Assembly: GCF_016458235.1 (NCBI RefSeq)
Contig: NZ_JAEMHK010000001.1
Span: forward strand, 310,001-374,000
From: Geomonas propionica
GTDB taxonomy: Bacteria > Desulfobacterota > Desulfuromonadia > Geobacterales > Geobacteraceae
Length of the DNA stretch: 64,000 nt
Reading direction: 5' to 3'
Under the pieces are notes generated by a model. The model did not search any database, was not told the origin of the DNA, and was given only the letters and a program-made list of their open reading frames with translations. This document shows positions 8,373 through 17,778 of this stretch, piece after piece. How positions within the stretch are numbered: position 1 is the stretch's first letter; each line of letters opens with the position of its first letter. The translations under genes were made by a program, and so were the position numbers.

Positions 8373-11300
8373 ATGAAAACAGTAATCGGACTCATAGCTG
8401 GCATCACGATGCTGCCGGCGCTGTTTGCGCCCTGCAGCGCCCTAGCGGCGACCGATACTACGCCGCCGTCGACACAGGCCGTCGTTAGCGGCACCCTTGG
8501 CAGCGATGGCTGGTACAAGACCTCCGTGACCGTAACGCTCACGGCCACGGACGGTGTGGGGGGCTCGGGAGTGGCCAAGACCGAGTACAGCCTCGACAAC
8601 GCGACATGGCAGACCTACTCCGGCGCCTTGCTGCTCGCCACCGACGGGGCCCGAAACCTCTATTACCGCTCCGTGGATGCAGTCGGCAACGTGGAGCCGG
8701 CGAAGTTGCAGCCTGTGAAGATAAACCAGTCGGGGCTCGTGGGGAACTGGCGGTTGGATGGCGACTATAAAGACTCATCGGTTGTGGGCAGCAACGGTAC
8801 CGCGGTTAATGGGGCTGCCTTCAATGCGAATGCAAAGGTTGGAACGCAGGCAGGAAGTTTCGACGGCATAGACGACTATGTCACCATCCCTCATAGCGAT
8901 ACCCTGAATCCGCTAGGCTCTCAAACGATTGCCTTCTGGGTATACTTCAACTCCCTCCCTAACGCCTACAAGGACATCATTCAAAAGGGAATAGGTTCGG
9001 GGAAAACCCAGTACTACATCAGGACCAACAGCGCGGGAGGCCTGGATTTCTGGCTGCGGGGGACAGCCCGCGACTATGCATTTACACCGAGCACCACTCC
9101 ATTCACATCGTACGCTTCACTCGGGATCACGGCAGCGAGTTGGCATCATGTAGCCTTTGTAGTCAATGATAACACCCGCACCGCTTACGTTTATGTAGAC
9201 GGCGTGCAAAGAGCAAGCTCGGCCGGCACTCCTGTTACAGCCGTTCAGAATACCTCTCCTTTGACTATTGGAGGATTCAGCTGGGACGGTTACTTCAACG
9301 GACTCATCGACGACGTCTCCATCTACAACCGTGCCCTCTCCGACACTGAAATCAAAGAGTATTACCGCAATTATGTCGTTCATTCGCCTACAGTGAACCC
9401 GGTCGCGTCACCGACCGCCATGGCTGTCATCACTCTTAGCGGCACCAAGCCGGCGGATAGCGCAGTCGTGGTGAACGGGAACACCATCGTGCCGCTCGAC
9501 GGCGCTACCTCCTGGACGGGCAATTACACTCCGGCCCAAGGGACGAACTCCATCTCGGTGACCGCGCGGGACAGCGAGAACCGCGACAGCCTGCCGGCCG
9601 CCCTGAGTGTCTTCGTCGACGCGGTGCCGCCGCAGGTCACCGCCACGGTGCCGTCTGCAAACGCCACACTGGCCGCGCCCCCGGCAGTGGTGGCCTTCAC
9701 CTTCGCCGACCAACTCTCCCCGCTCGACATGGCCGCCTCTTTGAGCGCGGCGGAGGTTACCAACGCCGCAGGGTACAAGGTCTCCGGGACATGGAGCAGC
9801 ACGGTGAGCGGCGGCACCGGTTCGGCCGTCTTCACGCCCGCTTCCTCCTTGAGGGACGGGACTTACCGTGCGGCGATCAGGCCGGTCGATGCCCTCGGCA
9901 ACGGTTCCACCTATGTCTTTAGCTTCACCGTCGACACCACTCCTCCCGCCGTTCCAGGAATCAACCCGGTCGGCACCGTCACCAACACCAAGGTCAGAAC
10001 CGTGACCGGCACGAGGAGCAGCGACAGCGCGAGCGTTATCGTCGGTTGCGCTACGGCGGCTGTTGGGCCTGTTTCCTATCCCACCGCCACCACCTGGAAC
10101 GCTTACGTATCCGGCCTCGGGGAGGGCGGCAACACGATAACGGCCTACGCCGTCGACGCGGCCGGGAACGCGAGCGCCGCGGCGGAGGCCATCATAACCG
10201 TCGACACCACACCGCCCGCAGTCTACGCGGCACCCGCAGGTGGCGTCTACAACTCGGCAAGGACCATCGTCCTGACCGCCAGCGAGCCCGGTGTGATCCG
10301 TTACACGACCGACGGTTCCGCCCCGGGCGCCGGGTCCGCGATCTACAGCGCACCAGTCGCCATCCCGGAGAGTGCCACCCTCAGGTACTTCGCTGTTGAC
10401 GCAGCCGGCAACGCAGGCGAGATCTTGACGGAGCGATACGTCATCGACGCCACCCCGCCGACGCTAGCCGTCTCCACCCTGAGCGACGGCGCTTTCACCA
10501 ACAACGAAGTACTGAACATCTCCGGGACCGTCACGGACAACACTGGCGTGGGCGGGCTCGTGATCAACGATACGGCGGTGCCGGTGAACCCCGACGGGAG
10601 CTTCAGCCACGCTTTCCGGCTTAACGCTGGCCTCAATACCATAAGGATCGTCGCCGAGGACATGGTGGGGAACCGGGCTACAGAAACGCGCGGCGTGATC
10701 CTCGACCAGTCGGCGCCGGTCATCATAGTCGCCATGCCGGCCGACAACAGCAAGACCGGGACTCCTCTCATGCAGGTGACCGGAAAGGTGGACAAGACAG
10801 CCGCGGTTACGGTGAAGAAAAAGGATGTGGTTCAAAACGCCGTCATGGATGGAGGCGGATTCATCTCCGCCGTCGCGCTCGATCCGGGATTCAACACGAT
10901 CGAGATCACGGCGACCGACCTGGCGGGGAACCAGAGTTCGCTGAAACGGACTGCGGTATTCGAAGACCAGGCGCCCTCTCTGGCAGTCACCGAACCGAAC
11001 CAGGACATCCGGACCAACGAGGGACGGCTGGTGGTCAGGGGGACGGGACGGGACGACCTTACTGCGGTCGCGGTGACGGTACAGGTCGACAACGACGTCT
11101 ACACCCCCGCGCTGGTTGACGGGGCGTTCGAGCAGGTAGTGAACCTGACCGGGGAAAAGACCTACGGCATCGTGGTGACGGCGACCAACGAGGTAGGTAG
11201 GTCGGTGAGCGTGCAGAGAAATGTGATCTACGATGTCACGCCCCCCCTTCTCGGCGTCGATGAGGTCGCAAGCCCTACAACCCAGTCTGGCATCACTCTT

Positions 11301-11819
11301 ACCGGAACGAGGGAAGCCGGGATCCAGGTGGCGGTCACCTGTGCCACTGCAACGGTCGGTGAGATTACCTACCCGAGCGCGACGACCTGGCAGGTAGCCG
11401 TGTCGAATCTTCAAGAAGGAAAAAATGCCATCACCGCGGCATCGGTCGATGCGGCCGGCAACGCGGTAACGGTGACGAAGACGGTCGTCCTGGCGACGAG
11501 GCCTCCGGAAATCACCCTCTTGGTTACCCCGGACGTCATCTGGCCCCCGAACGGGAAGAGGGTGCCGGTCACCATCAAGGGGGGGGTCGAAGTCTTCGGT
11601 CCCGCGGTTAAGTCCGTCTCCATTTCCCTCTCCGACGAGTACGGGAAGTACAATTACCGGAACCTTTCCTTTGGCAGCACCGTGATGGTGGAGGCCTCGA
11701 GAAAGGGAAACGACAGGGACGGGAGGAAGTACACCATCAGCGTGGTGGTCACCGATGCGGCCGGGAAGAAGATTGCAAAGACAGCGACGGTTACCGTCCC
11801 CGCGAGCCAAGGTAAGTAG
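8373..11819 (+). CDS. Secreted multi-domain LamG / bacterial Ig-like surface protein
   Basis: A 1148-aa exported protein. Residues 1-25 are a signal peptide ending ALA. An Ig-like segment with DGWYKTSVTVTLTATD follows (about 28-110), then a LamG-type concanavalin fold (about 118-335, with FDGIDDYVTIPHS and GLIDDVSIYNRAL), then a run of about seven Ig-like repeats each opening with DTTPP or similar and closing with AVDAAGN. One repeat (about 615-690) is of the chitobiase C-terminal type, with IRYTTDGSAP. No anchor or transmembrane helix is seen at the C-terminus. Such proteins act in adhesion, polysaccharide binding or matrix building. The upstream GEMM riboswitch makes control by a cyclic dinucleotide likely, fitting a surface-attachment role. 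Confidence 0.85.
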   Translation: MKTVIGLIAGITMLPALFAPCSALAATDTTPPSTQAVVSGTLGSDGWYKTSVTVTLTATDGVGGSGVAKTEYSLDNATWQTYSGALLLATDGARNLYYRSVDAVGNVEPAKLQPVKINQSGLVGNWRLDGDYKDSSVVGSNGTAVNGAAFNANAKVGTQAGSFDGIDDYVTIPHSDTLNPLGSQTIAFWVYFNSLPNAYKDIIQKGIGSGKTQYYIRTNSAGGLDFWLRGTARDYAFTPSTTPFTSYASLGITAASWHHVAFVVNDNTRTAYVYVDGVQRASSAGTPVTAVQNTSPLTIGGFSWDGYFNGLIDDVSIYNRALSDTEIKEYYRNYVVHSPTVNPVASPTAMAVITLSGTKPADSAVVVNGNTIVPLDGATSWTGNYTPAQGTNSISVTARDSENRDSLPAALSVFVDAVPPQVTATVPSANATLAAPPAVVAFTFADQLSPLDMAASLSAAEVTNAAGYKVSGTWSSTVSGGTGSAVFTPASSLRDGTYRAAIRPVDALGNGSTYVFSFTVDTTPPAVPGINPVGTVTNTKVRTVTGTRSSDSASVIVGCATAAVGPVSYPTATTWNAYVSGLGEGGNTITAYAVDAAGNASAAAEAIITVDTTPPAVYAAPAGGVYNSARTIVLTASEPGVIRYTTDGSAPGAGSAIYSAPVAIPESATLRYFAVDAAGNAGEILTERYVIDATPPTLAVSTLSDGAFTNNEVLNISGTVTDNTGVGGLVINDTAVPVNPDGSFSHAFRLNAGLNTIRIVAEDMVGNRATETRGVILDQSAPVIIVAMPADNSKTGTPLMQVTGKVDKTAAVTVKKKDVVQNAVMDGGGFISAVALDPGFNTIEITATDLAGNQSSLKRTAVFEDQAPSLAVTEPNQDIRTNEGRLVVRGTGRDDLTAVAVTVQVDNDVYTPALVDGAFEQVVNLTGEKTYGIVVTATNEVGRSVSVQRNVIYDVTPPLLGVDEVASPTTQSGITLTGTREAGIQVAVTCATATVGEITYPSATTWQVAVSNLQEGKNAITAASVDAAGNAVTVTKTVVLATRPPEITLLVTPDVIWPPNGKRVPVTIKGGVEVFGPAVKSVSISLSDEYGKYNYRNLSFGSTVMVEASRKGNDRDGRKYTISVVVTDAAGKKIAKTATVTVPASQGK

Positions 11820-11840
11820 GGGGCAGGAAAGCCGGGACAA

Positions 11841-11874
11841 AAAAAGCCGCAAACCCAGAGGGTTTGCGGCTTTT
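11841..11874. terminator. Bidirectional terminator between the surface protein and ssb
   Basis: GCCGCAAACCC-AGA-GGGTTTGCGGC is an 11-bp perfect stem flanked by A residues on the left and T residues on the right. It can terminate both the rightward surface-protein gene and the leftward ssb gene, whose stop lies at 11898. Confidence 0.9.
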
Positions 11875-11897
11875 CATTTACAGCATGTAGGTTCCGA

Positions 11898-12338
11898 TTA
11901 GAAGGGGATCTCGTCGTCCGGGTTGAAGGTCGGCTCTTCGTAGCCGCCGCCCTGGTTGTAGTCCTGCTGGGGCTTGCCGCCGCCCTGGCGCTGGCCGCCG
12001 CCCTCGCCCTTGGCGGAAAGCATCTGCATCTTCTCGCCGACGATCTCGGTGGTGTAGCGGTCTTTGCCTTCCTTGTCGGTCCACTTGCGGGTCTGCAGAC
12101 GACCTTCGATATATACGGTCTTCCCCTTGGAGAGGTACTCGCCGGCGATTTCGGCAAGACGCGCCCAGAGGGTGATGTTGTGCCACTCGGTCTTGTCTTC
12201 CCAGTTGCCGTCCTTGCCCTTGATACGGTCGGTGGTGGCCAGGGAGAAGGAAGCTACGGCGGTACCGCCGGCGGTGTAGCGCACCTCGGGGTCTTTGCCC
12301 AGGTTGCCTATGAGCATCACCTTGTTGAGACTTGCCAT
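11898..12338 (-). CDS. ssb: Single-stranded DNA-binding protein
   Basis: A 146-aa SSB. The OB fold starts [20 protein letters not shown] and contains the tetramer and DNA-binding strands with [22 protein letters not shown] Gly/Gln-rich linker (about 110-135) leads to the acidic tip DDEIPF that recruits replication and repair partners. The start follows AAGGAGAA. The putative transposon end begins only 18 bp upstream of the ATG, so the ribosome site is intact but the original promoter must lie elsewhere or be replaced. Confidence 0.97.
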   Translation of the reverse strand: MASLNKVMLIGNLGKDPEVRYTAGGTAVASFSLATTDRIKGKDGNWEDKTEWHNITLWARLAEIAGEYLSKGKTVYIEGRLQTRKWTDKEGKDRYTTEIVGEKMQMLSAKGEGGGQRQGGGKPQQDYNQGGGYEEPTFNPDDEIPF

Positions 12339-12355
12339 GGGGGGTTCTCCTTTTC

Positions 12356-12422
12356 TGCTAAATGGTAAAAGTTACTGTCAAAATTGTAAAAATAAGTGTC
12401 AAAGTTGGATTTGTTAATGTCA
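12356..12422 (+). repeat. Left end of the Tn7-like element: three 16-bp repeats
   Basis: Three related 16-mers follow each other at a 21-bp period: GTAAAAGTTACTGTCA (12365), GTAAAAATAAGTGTCA (12386) and GGATTTGTTAATGTCA (12407). The first two match, in inverted orientation, the four repeats at 50078-50300. The terminus is placed at TG (12356) because both ends then read TG, eight bases, TAAAAGTT. Tandem 20-22 bp transposase sites at both ends are the hallmark of Tn7-like elements. The exact terminus is an inference. Confidence 0.65.
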
Positions 12423-13267
12423 AATCTCGTGATTACGGATGGTTACCAGCCGTAATTCGAAAAGGCACCTCCCTAGGCTAGCAAAAGGGTGATAGCCTGC
12501 GACGCAAGAAAGTACCATGAAGGCACAGCCACACGCAATACAAATGAACTTAAAGGAACCACGATGGAGGCAAGGTCCAAGACGTTGCCATTCCTAGTTA
12601 GGGGCGCCTATTCCAAAGATAAAAGCGACAATGGGAAAAGGTTGTTTACGGATCAGCCCTGAAATCCTTGATTTATCTTACCTCCTCTTTTGAGTGATTG
12701 TGCTGTTGGCGCTAGCAGCGTTGAATGATGCACCTTCGTTAGTCTTCTCTTGCATACATGTCAATCGTTTTTTTCTGGATTTCCTTTGGTTTTACAGTTG
12801 ACTTTATGGTGGGGGGGAAAAGTGGGCCGGAGCAGGACTTGCTGGTCGTCAATGGGGCGTAGGATATAGATGCTCAAGTTTTCGAGTTCAACGTCCAGGT
12901 CCTTTCGACAATTGCTTGCCACGATACGCCGGAGCTATACCCATTACGCACTCTCCTTGAAGTCACACAGGATTATCGCTTCCTTTACTTAACTGTAAAT
13001 ACAGGGTCCAGTGTTGTGCTTGAATCCTAACTGTCACGGGAATGTTGTGATTGGACCCGTGATGCCATTTCTATTATTCTGGCCCTGCTTCAGTGCGAAA
13101 GTAGAGCTTACGCCTGCACCTGTCGGTTCCAGTCTATATGGACCCACCGGAAGTTGTCGGGATGCCAGAGAATGACTCCCTGATTTCCTGTAGCTCACCG
13201 CGCAGAGTGAGAGTCAGAAATGCAAAAGGGTTGCGGTTAACCCACCATTGCACCGCATTACACAAAC
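12423..13267. other. Gene-free stretch inside the left end of the island
   Basis: About 850 bases with no convincing reading frame on either strand. The base composition is more A+T-rich than the host genes. Around 12478-12545 there is a weak resemblance to a GEMM riboswitch core (GCAAAAGG, then GCGACGCAAG), without a clear partner gene downstream. I see no insertion sequence or tRNA. Confidence 0.5.
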
Positions 13268-13603
13268 TCACAGCATGCCCCTCTTTTTTCTTTTTCGGAT
13301 AGCATCACCAAGGTGAGCGATTGTCAGAAGTGGATGGTGCATCAACATTCGTAAACCCGTCTTCCGCATTATCTGTGCAAGCTGCCCGCGCTTGTTTACA
13401 TCGAAGCAGTTTGACCGACAAAGACCACAAGCCGGCTTCTTCCCGGGCAGATAAGAACAAGCACCTATCTTTGCATATGCGTAGTTCAGGATATCGCTGC
13501 ACCCGGAACACAACCTCGATGCCCTGTGCCCGTTGGCACGGCAATACAATGTGATCATGTATCTGATCGTCAATTTCTCGCGGTCAATATGGCTTGATGG
13601 CAA
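13268..13603 (-). CDS. Nitrous oxide-stimulated promoter family protein (small cysteine-rich protein)
   Basis: A 111-aa protein with the pattern of this small family: EKLTIRYMITLYCRANG, LCSGCSDILNYAYAKIGAC, KPACGLCRSNCFD and a closing MRKTGLRMLMHHPLLTIAHL. Seven or eight ordered Cys and the His residues suggest metal binding, probably zinc or Fe-S. Despite the family name, the biochemical role is unknown. It lies alone between non-coding stretches at the left of the island. Confidence 0.75.
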   Translation of the reverse strand: MPSSHIDREKLTIRYMITLYCRANGHRASRLCSGCSDILNYAYAKIGACSYLPGKKPACGLCRSNCFDVNKRGQLAQIMRKTGLRMLMHHPLLTIAHLGDAIRKRKKRGML

Positions 13604-13846
13604 GAGAGACCTCGTTGTGATTTTTTATTGACTCATGTTAGCAAAAATCCGCGTGCAGGCGAAAATCATGTGGAGAGGGGATGGGGCGGTCAAAGCTAAG
13701 TGCCTGACCAGCCCATCCCTTTCATGGCGGGGCATTGACATAAGAAGGCTGGCTGTGGTTTTCAATCAGCCCCATGGCGGCCTCCTTATCCGGCATTAAC
13801 TGTTTCAGTCGCCCTTTTCCTTCGGGGCCGTTGCTGTGCTTTGCCT

Positions 13847-14650
13847 TTACTGCCCCACGAACCGTGGCGTTCGTTTTTCAAGGAAAGCCCGGGTGCCCTC
13901 CTTTTTGTCTTCCGTTCCGGCGCAAAGCCCGAATAAAGAAGCCTCCAGCGACAAGCCCACGGCTTGGCTGGTTTCCAATCCTCTATTCACCGCCTCAAGC
14001 GATAACCTGACCGCGACCGGGGCGTTGGAAAAGATCTGCTCCAGGATTGCTTCGGACCGTGTGATCAGATCAGCGGCTGGAACGACTTCGTTCACGAGCC
14101 CGATGCGGTAGGCCTCCAGTGCGTTGATTACTTCTCCGGTGAGAATGAGTTGCAACGCCCGGCCTTTCCCGACAAGTCGCGGCATGCGTTGCGTTGCACC
14201 GCCGCCCGGAACCAGTCCCAATTTTACTTCAGGCTGGCCGAACTTGGCGTCCTCCGAGGCAACTCTGATAGTGCAAGCCATGGCTGTTTCGCAGCCGCCG
14301 CCGAGTGCAAAGCCATTGACGGCCGCGATTACCGGTTTACCAAGGTTCTCGATGAGATCGAAGACCGCCTGACCATTACGGCTGAACGTTTCCGCTTCAA
14401 CTGCCGTGGCACTTGCGAGTTCGCTGATGTCTGCTCCAGCAATGAACGCTTTGTCACCCGCTCCAGTCAGAATCACGCCGCGCACAGCCGGATCATCTCG
14501 CCCTTCCTCGAAAGCTGTTCGTAAGTTCATCAATGTCGCCTTATTCAGAGCGTTGAGTACCTTCGGGCGGTTAACGGTGACATAGGCGATGGCGCCTTCC
14601 TTTTCATACAAAACATTCTCAAGCGTCAAAGCTGCTGTTTCCGAAGTCAT
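13847..14650 (-). CDS. Enoyl-CoA hydratase/isomerase (crotonase)
   Basis: A 267-aa crotonase-fold enzyme. It shows AYVTVNRPKVLNALN near the start, the oxyanion-hole segment FIAGADISEL, ALGGGCETAMACTIRVA and the two catalytic acidic positions in FGQPEVKLGLVPGGGATQRMPRLVG, which fits 3-hydroxybutyryl-CoA or short-chain enoyl-CoA dehydratases. It would hydrate 2-enoyl-CoA in fatty-acid, butyrate or aromatic-acid pathways. It is solitary, with no other beta-oxidation genes near, although a hotdog thioesterase (27574) lies in the same island. The TAGAC-type operator seen elsewhere in the island is not obvious in front of it. Confidence 0.9.
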   Translation of the reverse strand: MTSETAALTLENVLYEKEGAIAYVTVNRPKVLNALNKATLMNLRTAFEEGRDDPAVRGVILTGAGDKAFIAGADISELASATAVEAETFSRNGQAVFDLIENLGKPVIAAVNGFALGGGCETAMACTIRVASEDAKFGQPEVKLGLVPGGGATQRMPRLVGKGRALQLILTGEVINALEAYRIGLVNEVVPAADLITRSEAILEQIFSNAPVAVRLSLEAVNRGLETSQAVGLSLEASLFGLCAGTEDKKEGTRAFLEKRTPRFVGQ

Positions 14651-14961
14651 GGCTTATCTCCTGTCTCGAAGAACGTTAGGCGATTGAAAGTGTCCGGCTC
14701 AATCACCGGGCCTAATGGCCTGTGACAGGGGAGGCACCCCTGTCATCGACGATGCCGTAGCGAGATGGCCTTCGTGCAGGTGTCTCAGGTAATTCTTCTA
14801 AAAAACGCTTCCGCTAGACCGCAGCGCTGGCAAACGAAATCGCATCCTGGCTCAGTTCGGGGCCTCAGCCGTCGTGAAAGATCCCTTTCCAGATGGAGAG
14901 GGGCAGGTTGCAGATAGATGCTGACCTGCCCCATGGTCTCGCTGGCACTACCACCCTGTTC
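14651..14961. other. Intergenic stretch with a hairpin and an SRPBCC gene relic
   Basis: No complete gene. At 14724-14744 GACAGGGG-AGGCA-CCCCTGTC forms a perfect 8-bp stem. At 14831-14880 there is a 50-base fragment closely matching 32140-32188 inside the SRPBCC part of the fusion gene at 31848-33251, in the same orientation. It shows that a related SRPBCC gene once stood beside the first redox block. Confidence 0.7.
14831..14880 (-). pseudogene. Relic of an SRPBCC-domain gene
   Basis: Around 45 bases align with the SRPBCC coding region at 32140-32188, including the uninterrupted run CTGGCTCAGTTCGGGGCCT. Nothing else of the gene remains on either side. It is too short to encode anything and marks a past deletion in the first copy of the redox block. 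Confidence 0.7.
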
Positions 14962-15612
14962 CTAATAGCCGATGGTAAAGCGTGACCGCTCGTGAGCAGG
15001 CTCTTCAAGCTCATCGACTAAAGCGACTGCGTAGTCCTCAAAAGAGACCCAGCTCTTGCCCTGCTCATCGATGATAAGGCTGTCGCCGCCCAACCGGAAC
15101 TCGCCGGTGCGTACACCGGGCGCGATCAGCATCGGCGGGCTGAAATAGGTCCAGTTGATGTCGGACGCCCGCAAGGCAGCGAAAGCCTTCATATGCGACG
15201 TTGCAATTGGAACCAGGTTTTCCGGCCAGTGGCCGGAGTCGCGCACCAGCACGCCGGGTGAGAATTCGAGCGAGCCGCACCCGCCCACCATGATCAAACG
15301 CGGAACGCCGGCCTTGCGAACCGCAGCGATCTCTCGCTCTGTAACGGTTGCCAGTTGATCAGTGTAGTTCACGTCGGAGAAAAAGCGGGGATCATCCTTC
15401 GGTGGACCGAAGGCGCTGACCACGGCATCAGCCCCAGCGATGATCTCCGCGATCCTTTCGACGCTGCTCAGGTCATCGCCAACACGGTTGATGCTCTTGG
15501 GAAGTTTGTCGGGGGTACGCGCAACTGCTGTGACTTGGTGACCTCGGCTGATTAGTTCGCTAAGGATGGTACGGCCAGCCTGCCCGGTTGCTGCTAAGAC
15601 AACGACTTTCAT
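14962..15612 (-). CDS. NAD(P)H-binding atypical SDR / NmrA-like oxidoreductase, copy 1
   Basis: A 216-aa Rossmann-fold protein starting MKVVVLAATGQAGRTILSEL, the dinucleotide-binding loop of NAD(P)H-binding (NmrA/BVR-like) proteins. The start is chosen because GAAAGGAG precedes it. The GGCGSLEFSPG motif and the C-terminal RSRFTIGY are those of the RutF-less BlvrB-like group. Probable NADPH-dependent reductase of quinones or similar small molecules; substrate unknown. It is followed upstream by an MBL-fold hydrolase gene 71 bp away in the same direction. A paralogue with about 90 percent similar residues lies at 25069-25719. Confidence 0.85.
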   Translation of the reverse strand: MKVVVLAATGQAGRTILSELISRGHQVTAVARTPDKLPKSINRVGDDLSSVERIAEIIAGADAVVSAFGPPKDDPRFFSDVNYTDQLATVTEREIAAVRKAGVPRLIMVGGCGSLEFSPGVLVRDSGHWPENLVPIATSHMKAFAALRASDINWTYFSPPMLIAPGVRTGEFRLGGDSLIIDEQGKSWVSFEDYAVALVDELEEPAHERSRFTIGY

Positions 15613-15683
15613 AATAGATACTCCTTTCATGGTTGGTGCTTCTTTGATGGTTGACAGTTCTTCGATCGTTTAACGAGCCGATT

Positions 15684-16526
15684 TTATGGGGCCTGAAGGC
15701 CAAACATCAGCCACGCCTGGTGACTGACAAAGTCGGGGTACAACTCAGTCATGGCATCGAAGAGCTCACGGTCACTGGATGCCGACTTCTGGAGCCGGCC
15801 GAAATCGGTGAGGTAGCGCTTCGACTTCTCGATGGCCGCCGGTGTGTCGGGAGCGCCCGGCTTCTTATGGCCAGCGACGGCGATCTTCGGATTCAGCGCC
15901 GCGAGGCGGTCCAACGCAGCGATCCAGTTCTCGCGGCTCTCCGGCGTGGTGTCGCCAACGTACATGTGGCACTCGTTGTAGAGGACGTCGCCGCCGACGA
16001 CGAGGTCGATCGATGGCACGTGCAGCGATGTGCTGTCGACGGCGTCGGTGCGGCCCTGCTCGATGATGCGCAGTTCGTGTCCTTCGAGGGTGAAGACATC
16101 GCTGTCGTATGCCTCGGGCAAGGTGATTGCGGCCGGCAGTTGCCCGGGCCACCACTTCCGGAATAACGGCATCATCGGTACATCCCCGCGCATGAGCTCT
16201 ACCGACTTGGGTGTGGCGATGGCACGCGCCTGGGGGAAGCGCTGCAGCAGCACGCTGAGCCCCGAATAATGGTCGATATGGCCGTGGGTGATGTAGATCG
16301 TGGTTAGGTTGCGGTGATGCAGGGCAACCCAGTTCGCCAGAGCTTCTGCTTCTGCGACGGTGGCGAGCGTGTCGACGAGGACGGCGTCGTTCTCACCGAA
16401 GATTAGAGTCGAGGTCATCGGATCAAACGCCATCGGCGGCCCGAGCGGCCGAGGACGCTCACCCACCAGGGCCTTCTCCGGTGCGGTGAAGACGTTAACA
16501 CCCAGTGTAGATGGCAGGCTAGACAT
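15684..16526 (-). CDS. MBL-fold metallohydrolase, copy 1
   Basis: A 280-aa metallo-beta-lactamase-fold protein. It has the THGHIDHYSG metal motif (HxHxDH), the later Asp in GGDVLYNE and a His in VAGHKKPG, so a dinuclear metal site is expected. It could be a quorum-lactone, glyoxalase-II-like or other ester hydrolase. The ribosome site AAAGGAG lies before the ATG. A stretch of about 414 bases (15780-16193) is identical, as read, to 25886-26299 in the second copy, although the flanks differ, which suggests recent gene conversion. Confidence 0.88.
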   Translation of the reverse strand: MSSLPSTLGVNVFTAPEKALVGERPRPLGPPMAFDPMTSTLIFGENDAVLVDTLATVAEAEALANWVALHHRNLTTIYITHGHIDHYSGLSVLLQRFPQARAIATPKSVELMRGDVPMMPLFRKWWPGQLPAAITLPEAYDSDVFTLEGHELRIIEQGRTDAVDSTSLHVPSIDLVVGGDVLYNECHMYVGDTTPESRENWIAALDRLAALNPKIAVAGHKKPGAPDTPAAIEKSKRYLTDFGRLQKSASSDRELFDAMTELYPDFVSHQAWLMFGLQAP

Positions 16527-16583
16527 GACTGTTCTCCTTTCGTTTGTTGGTTGCTGCCCTGGTGCCGGGGACGCCCCCCGGCT

Positions 16584-17723
16584 TCACTTCCCGCTGGTTA
16601 CTACTGCCTTCCCTTTTTCACCCGCAATCCGCTTAAGTTGTTCCATTTTATTTTCCGGCGGAACGTAGAAAGCTGTCCGTTGCGTCATGGTCAGCGATCC
16701 TTTCGGGCAGGCGGAAGCGCAAACTCCGCAGCCGATACAGATCTCATTATTGACTTCCGGCATTTTGACTCCGTCTCCGACATTGGCCATTTTGATGGCG
16801 TCAATCGGGCATTTTTTCGCACAGATACCACACTTGTCGCAGCTACCCGCGTCCAAAGCCGGGAGGAAATTGCTGGGGTGCGCAGCAGAGATGCCGTATT
16901 CTTTTATTGATCCTAAAACTTCGCAGCAGCAACTGCAACAATGGCAAATGAAGGCCGGTTCGTTGAGGACGTTGTCGCAGAGGTGCACCAGTCCCAGCTT
17001 ATGTGTCCGGTCAAGCACCTCCAGCAATTCATCCACCGTGGCTTCCCTCGCCCACCCCTTTGCCACAGACATGCGTGCAACGTTACCTAAGGTGGTACAG
17101 ACATCCATCGGAGCGTTAATCTCACATTCTTTTCCCAGGTGACTGGCTTTATGCCGACAGGTGCAAAGGGCGATTGCCCCGTAGCCGGCCTGGCGGATAA
17201 CTTCCGAAGCTTTCTCGTAGGTCATGACCTGCGTTTGCACTGCATGGGGAATCACGTTTTCGTACACGAGTGTCCGGAATTGTGTCGTATCGCCCCCGAA
17301 CAACGCGTTTCTGACCTCGGGGTTGTTGAGATATTTGTCAAATTGTTCTGCCAGTTGTTTAAGTTCCACGTAATCAGGTTTCTTCACCCGATTAAAAGTA
17401 AACTCAAAAAAGCCGATCATCATGGGAGAGAGCATGTAGACCGTTCCATCCGGGGTAGGTATGTTCAATACCAAGCCCTTGTGGATCATGCTTTGGAGGG
17501 TTTTTTCCAACTCATCTTGTCCAATTCCCGTACTGCTGACGATCTGTTCCAGTTTCATAGGTGCCATGGGAAATTTGCCACCCACCATAGCCTCACTCTC
17601 GGTATAGAGGTGGTGGAGTATGTCCATCAGTTCATCGTTGATAGGTGTCCCCACCGGTGCGTTCTTCAACCTCTCGGCAAGTAAGGTGTAAACCGCTTCC
17701 TTAGCATTTGCGCCATGTCCCAT
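16584..17723 (-). CDS. 4Fe-4S ferredoxin-type protein with N-terminal helical domain, copy 1
   Basis: A 379-aa protein. The first 120 residues are a helical, winged-helix-like region (ELMDILHHLYTESEAMVGG, LEQIVSSTGIGQDELEKTL). A middle part carries a CTCRHK motif and a Cys cluster with HCCSCCCEV, and two classic 4Fe-4S motifs follow: CDKCGICAKKCP and CIGCGVCASACP. It is cytoplasmic and probably passes electrons to the neighbouring flavin enzyme (17779). The start at MGHGANAKEAVY has a GGAGGAAG site. The truncated homologue at 26731 belongs to the second redox block. Confidence 0.87.
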   Translation of the reverse strand: MGHGANAKEAVYTLLAERLKNAPVGTPINDELMDILHHLYTESEAMVGGKFPMAPMKLEQIVSSTGIGQDELEKTLQSMIHKGLVLNIPTPDGTVYMLSPMMIGFFEFTFNRVKKPDYVELKQLAEQFDKYLNNPEVRNALFGGDTTQFRTLVYENVIPHAVQTQVMTYEKASEVIRQAGYGAIALCTCRHKASHLGKECEINAPMDVCTTLGNVARMSVAKGWAREATVDELLEVLDRTHKLGLVHLCDNVLNEPAFICHCCSCCCEVLGSIKEYGISAAHPSNFLPALDAGSCDKCGICAKKCPIDAIKMANVGDGVKMPEVNNEICIGCGVCASACPKGSLTMTQRTAFYVPPENKMEQLKRIAGEKGKAVVTSGK

Positions 17724-17778
17724 GACTACTTCCTCCATTTATTGGTGTATGTTTATTGTTCTGCGTCGCCCTCACAAA

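Noticed and set aside
12478-12545. Possible GEMM-like riboswitch remnant
   Set aside because: GCAAAAGG and GCGACGCAAG recall the GEMM core, but the GACGCAAAGCC run is broken, the second hairpin is unclear and no gene follows. Too weak to list as an RNA feature.
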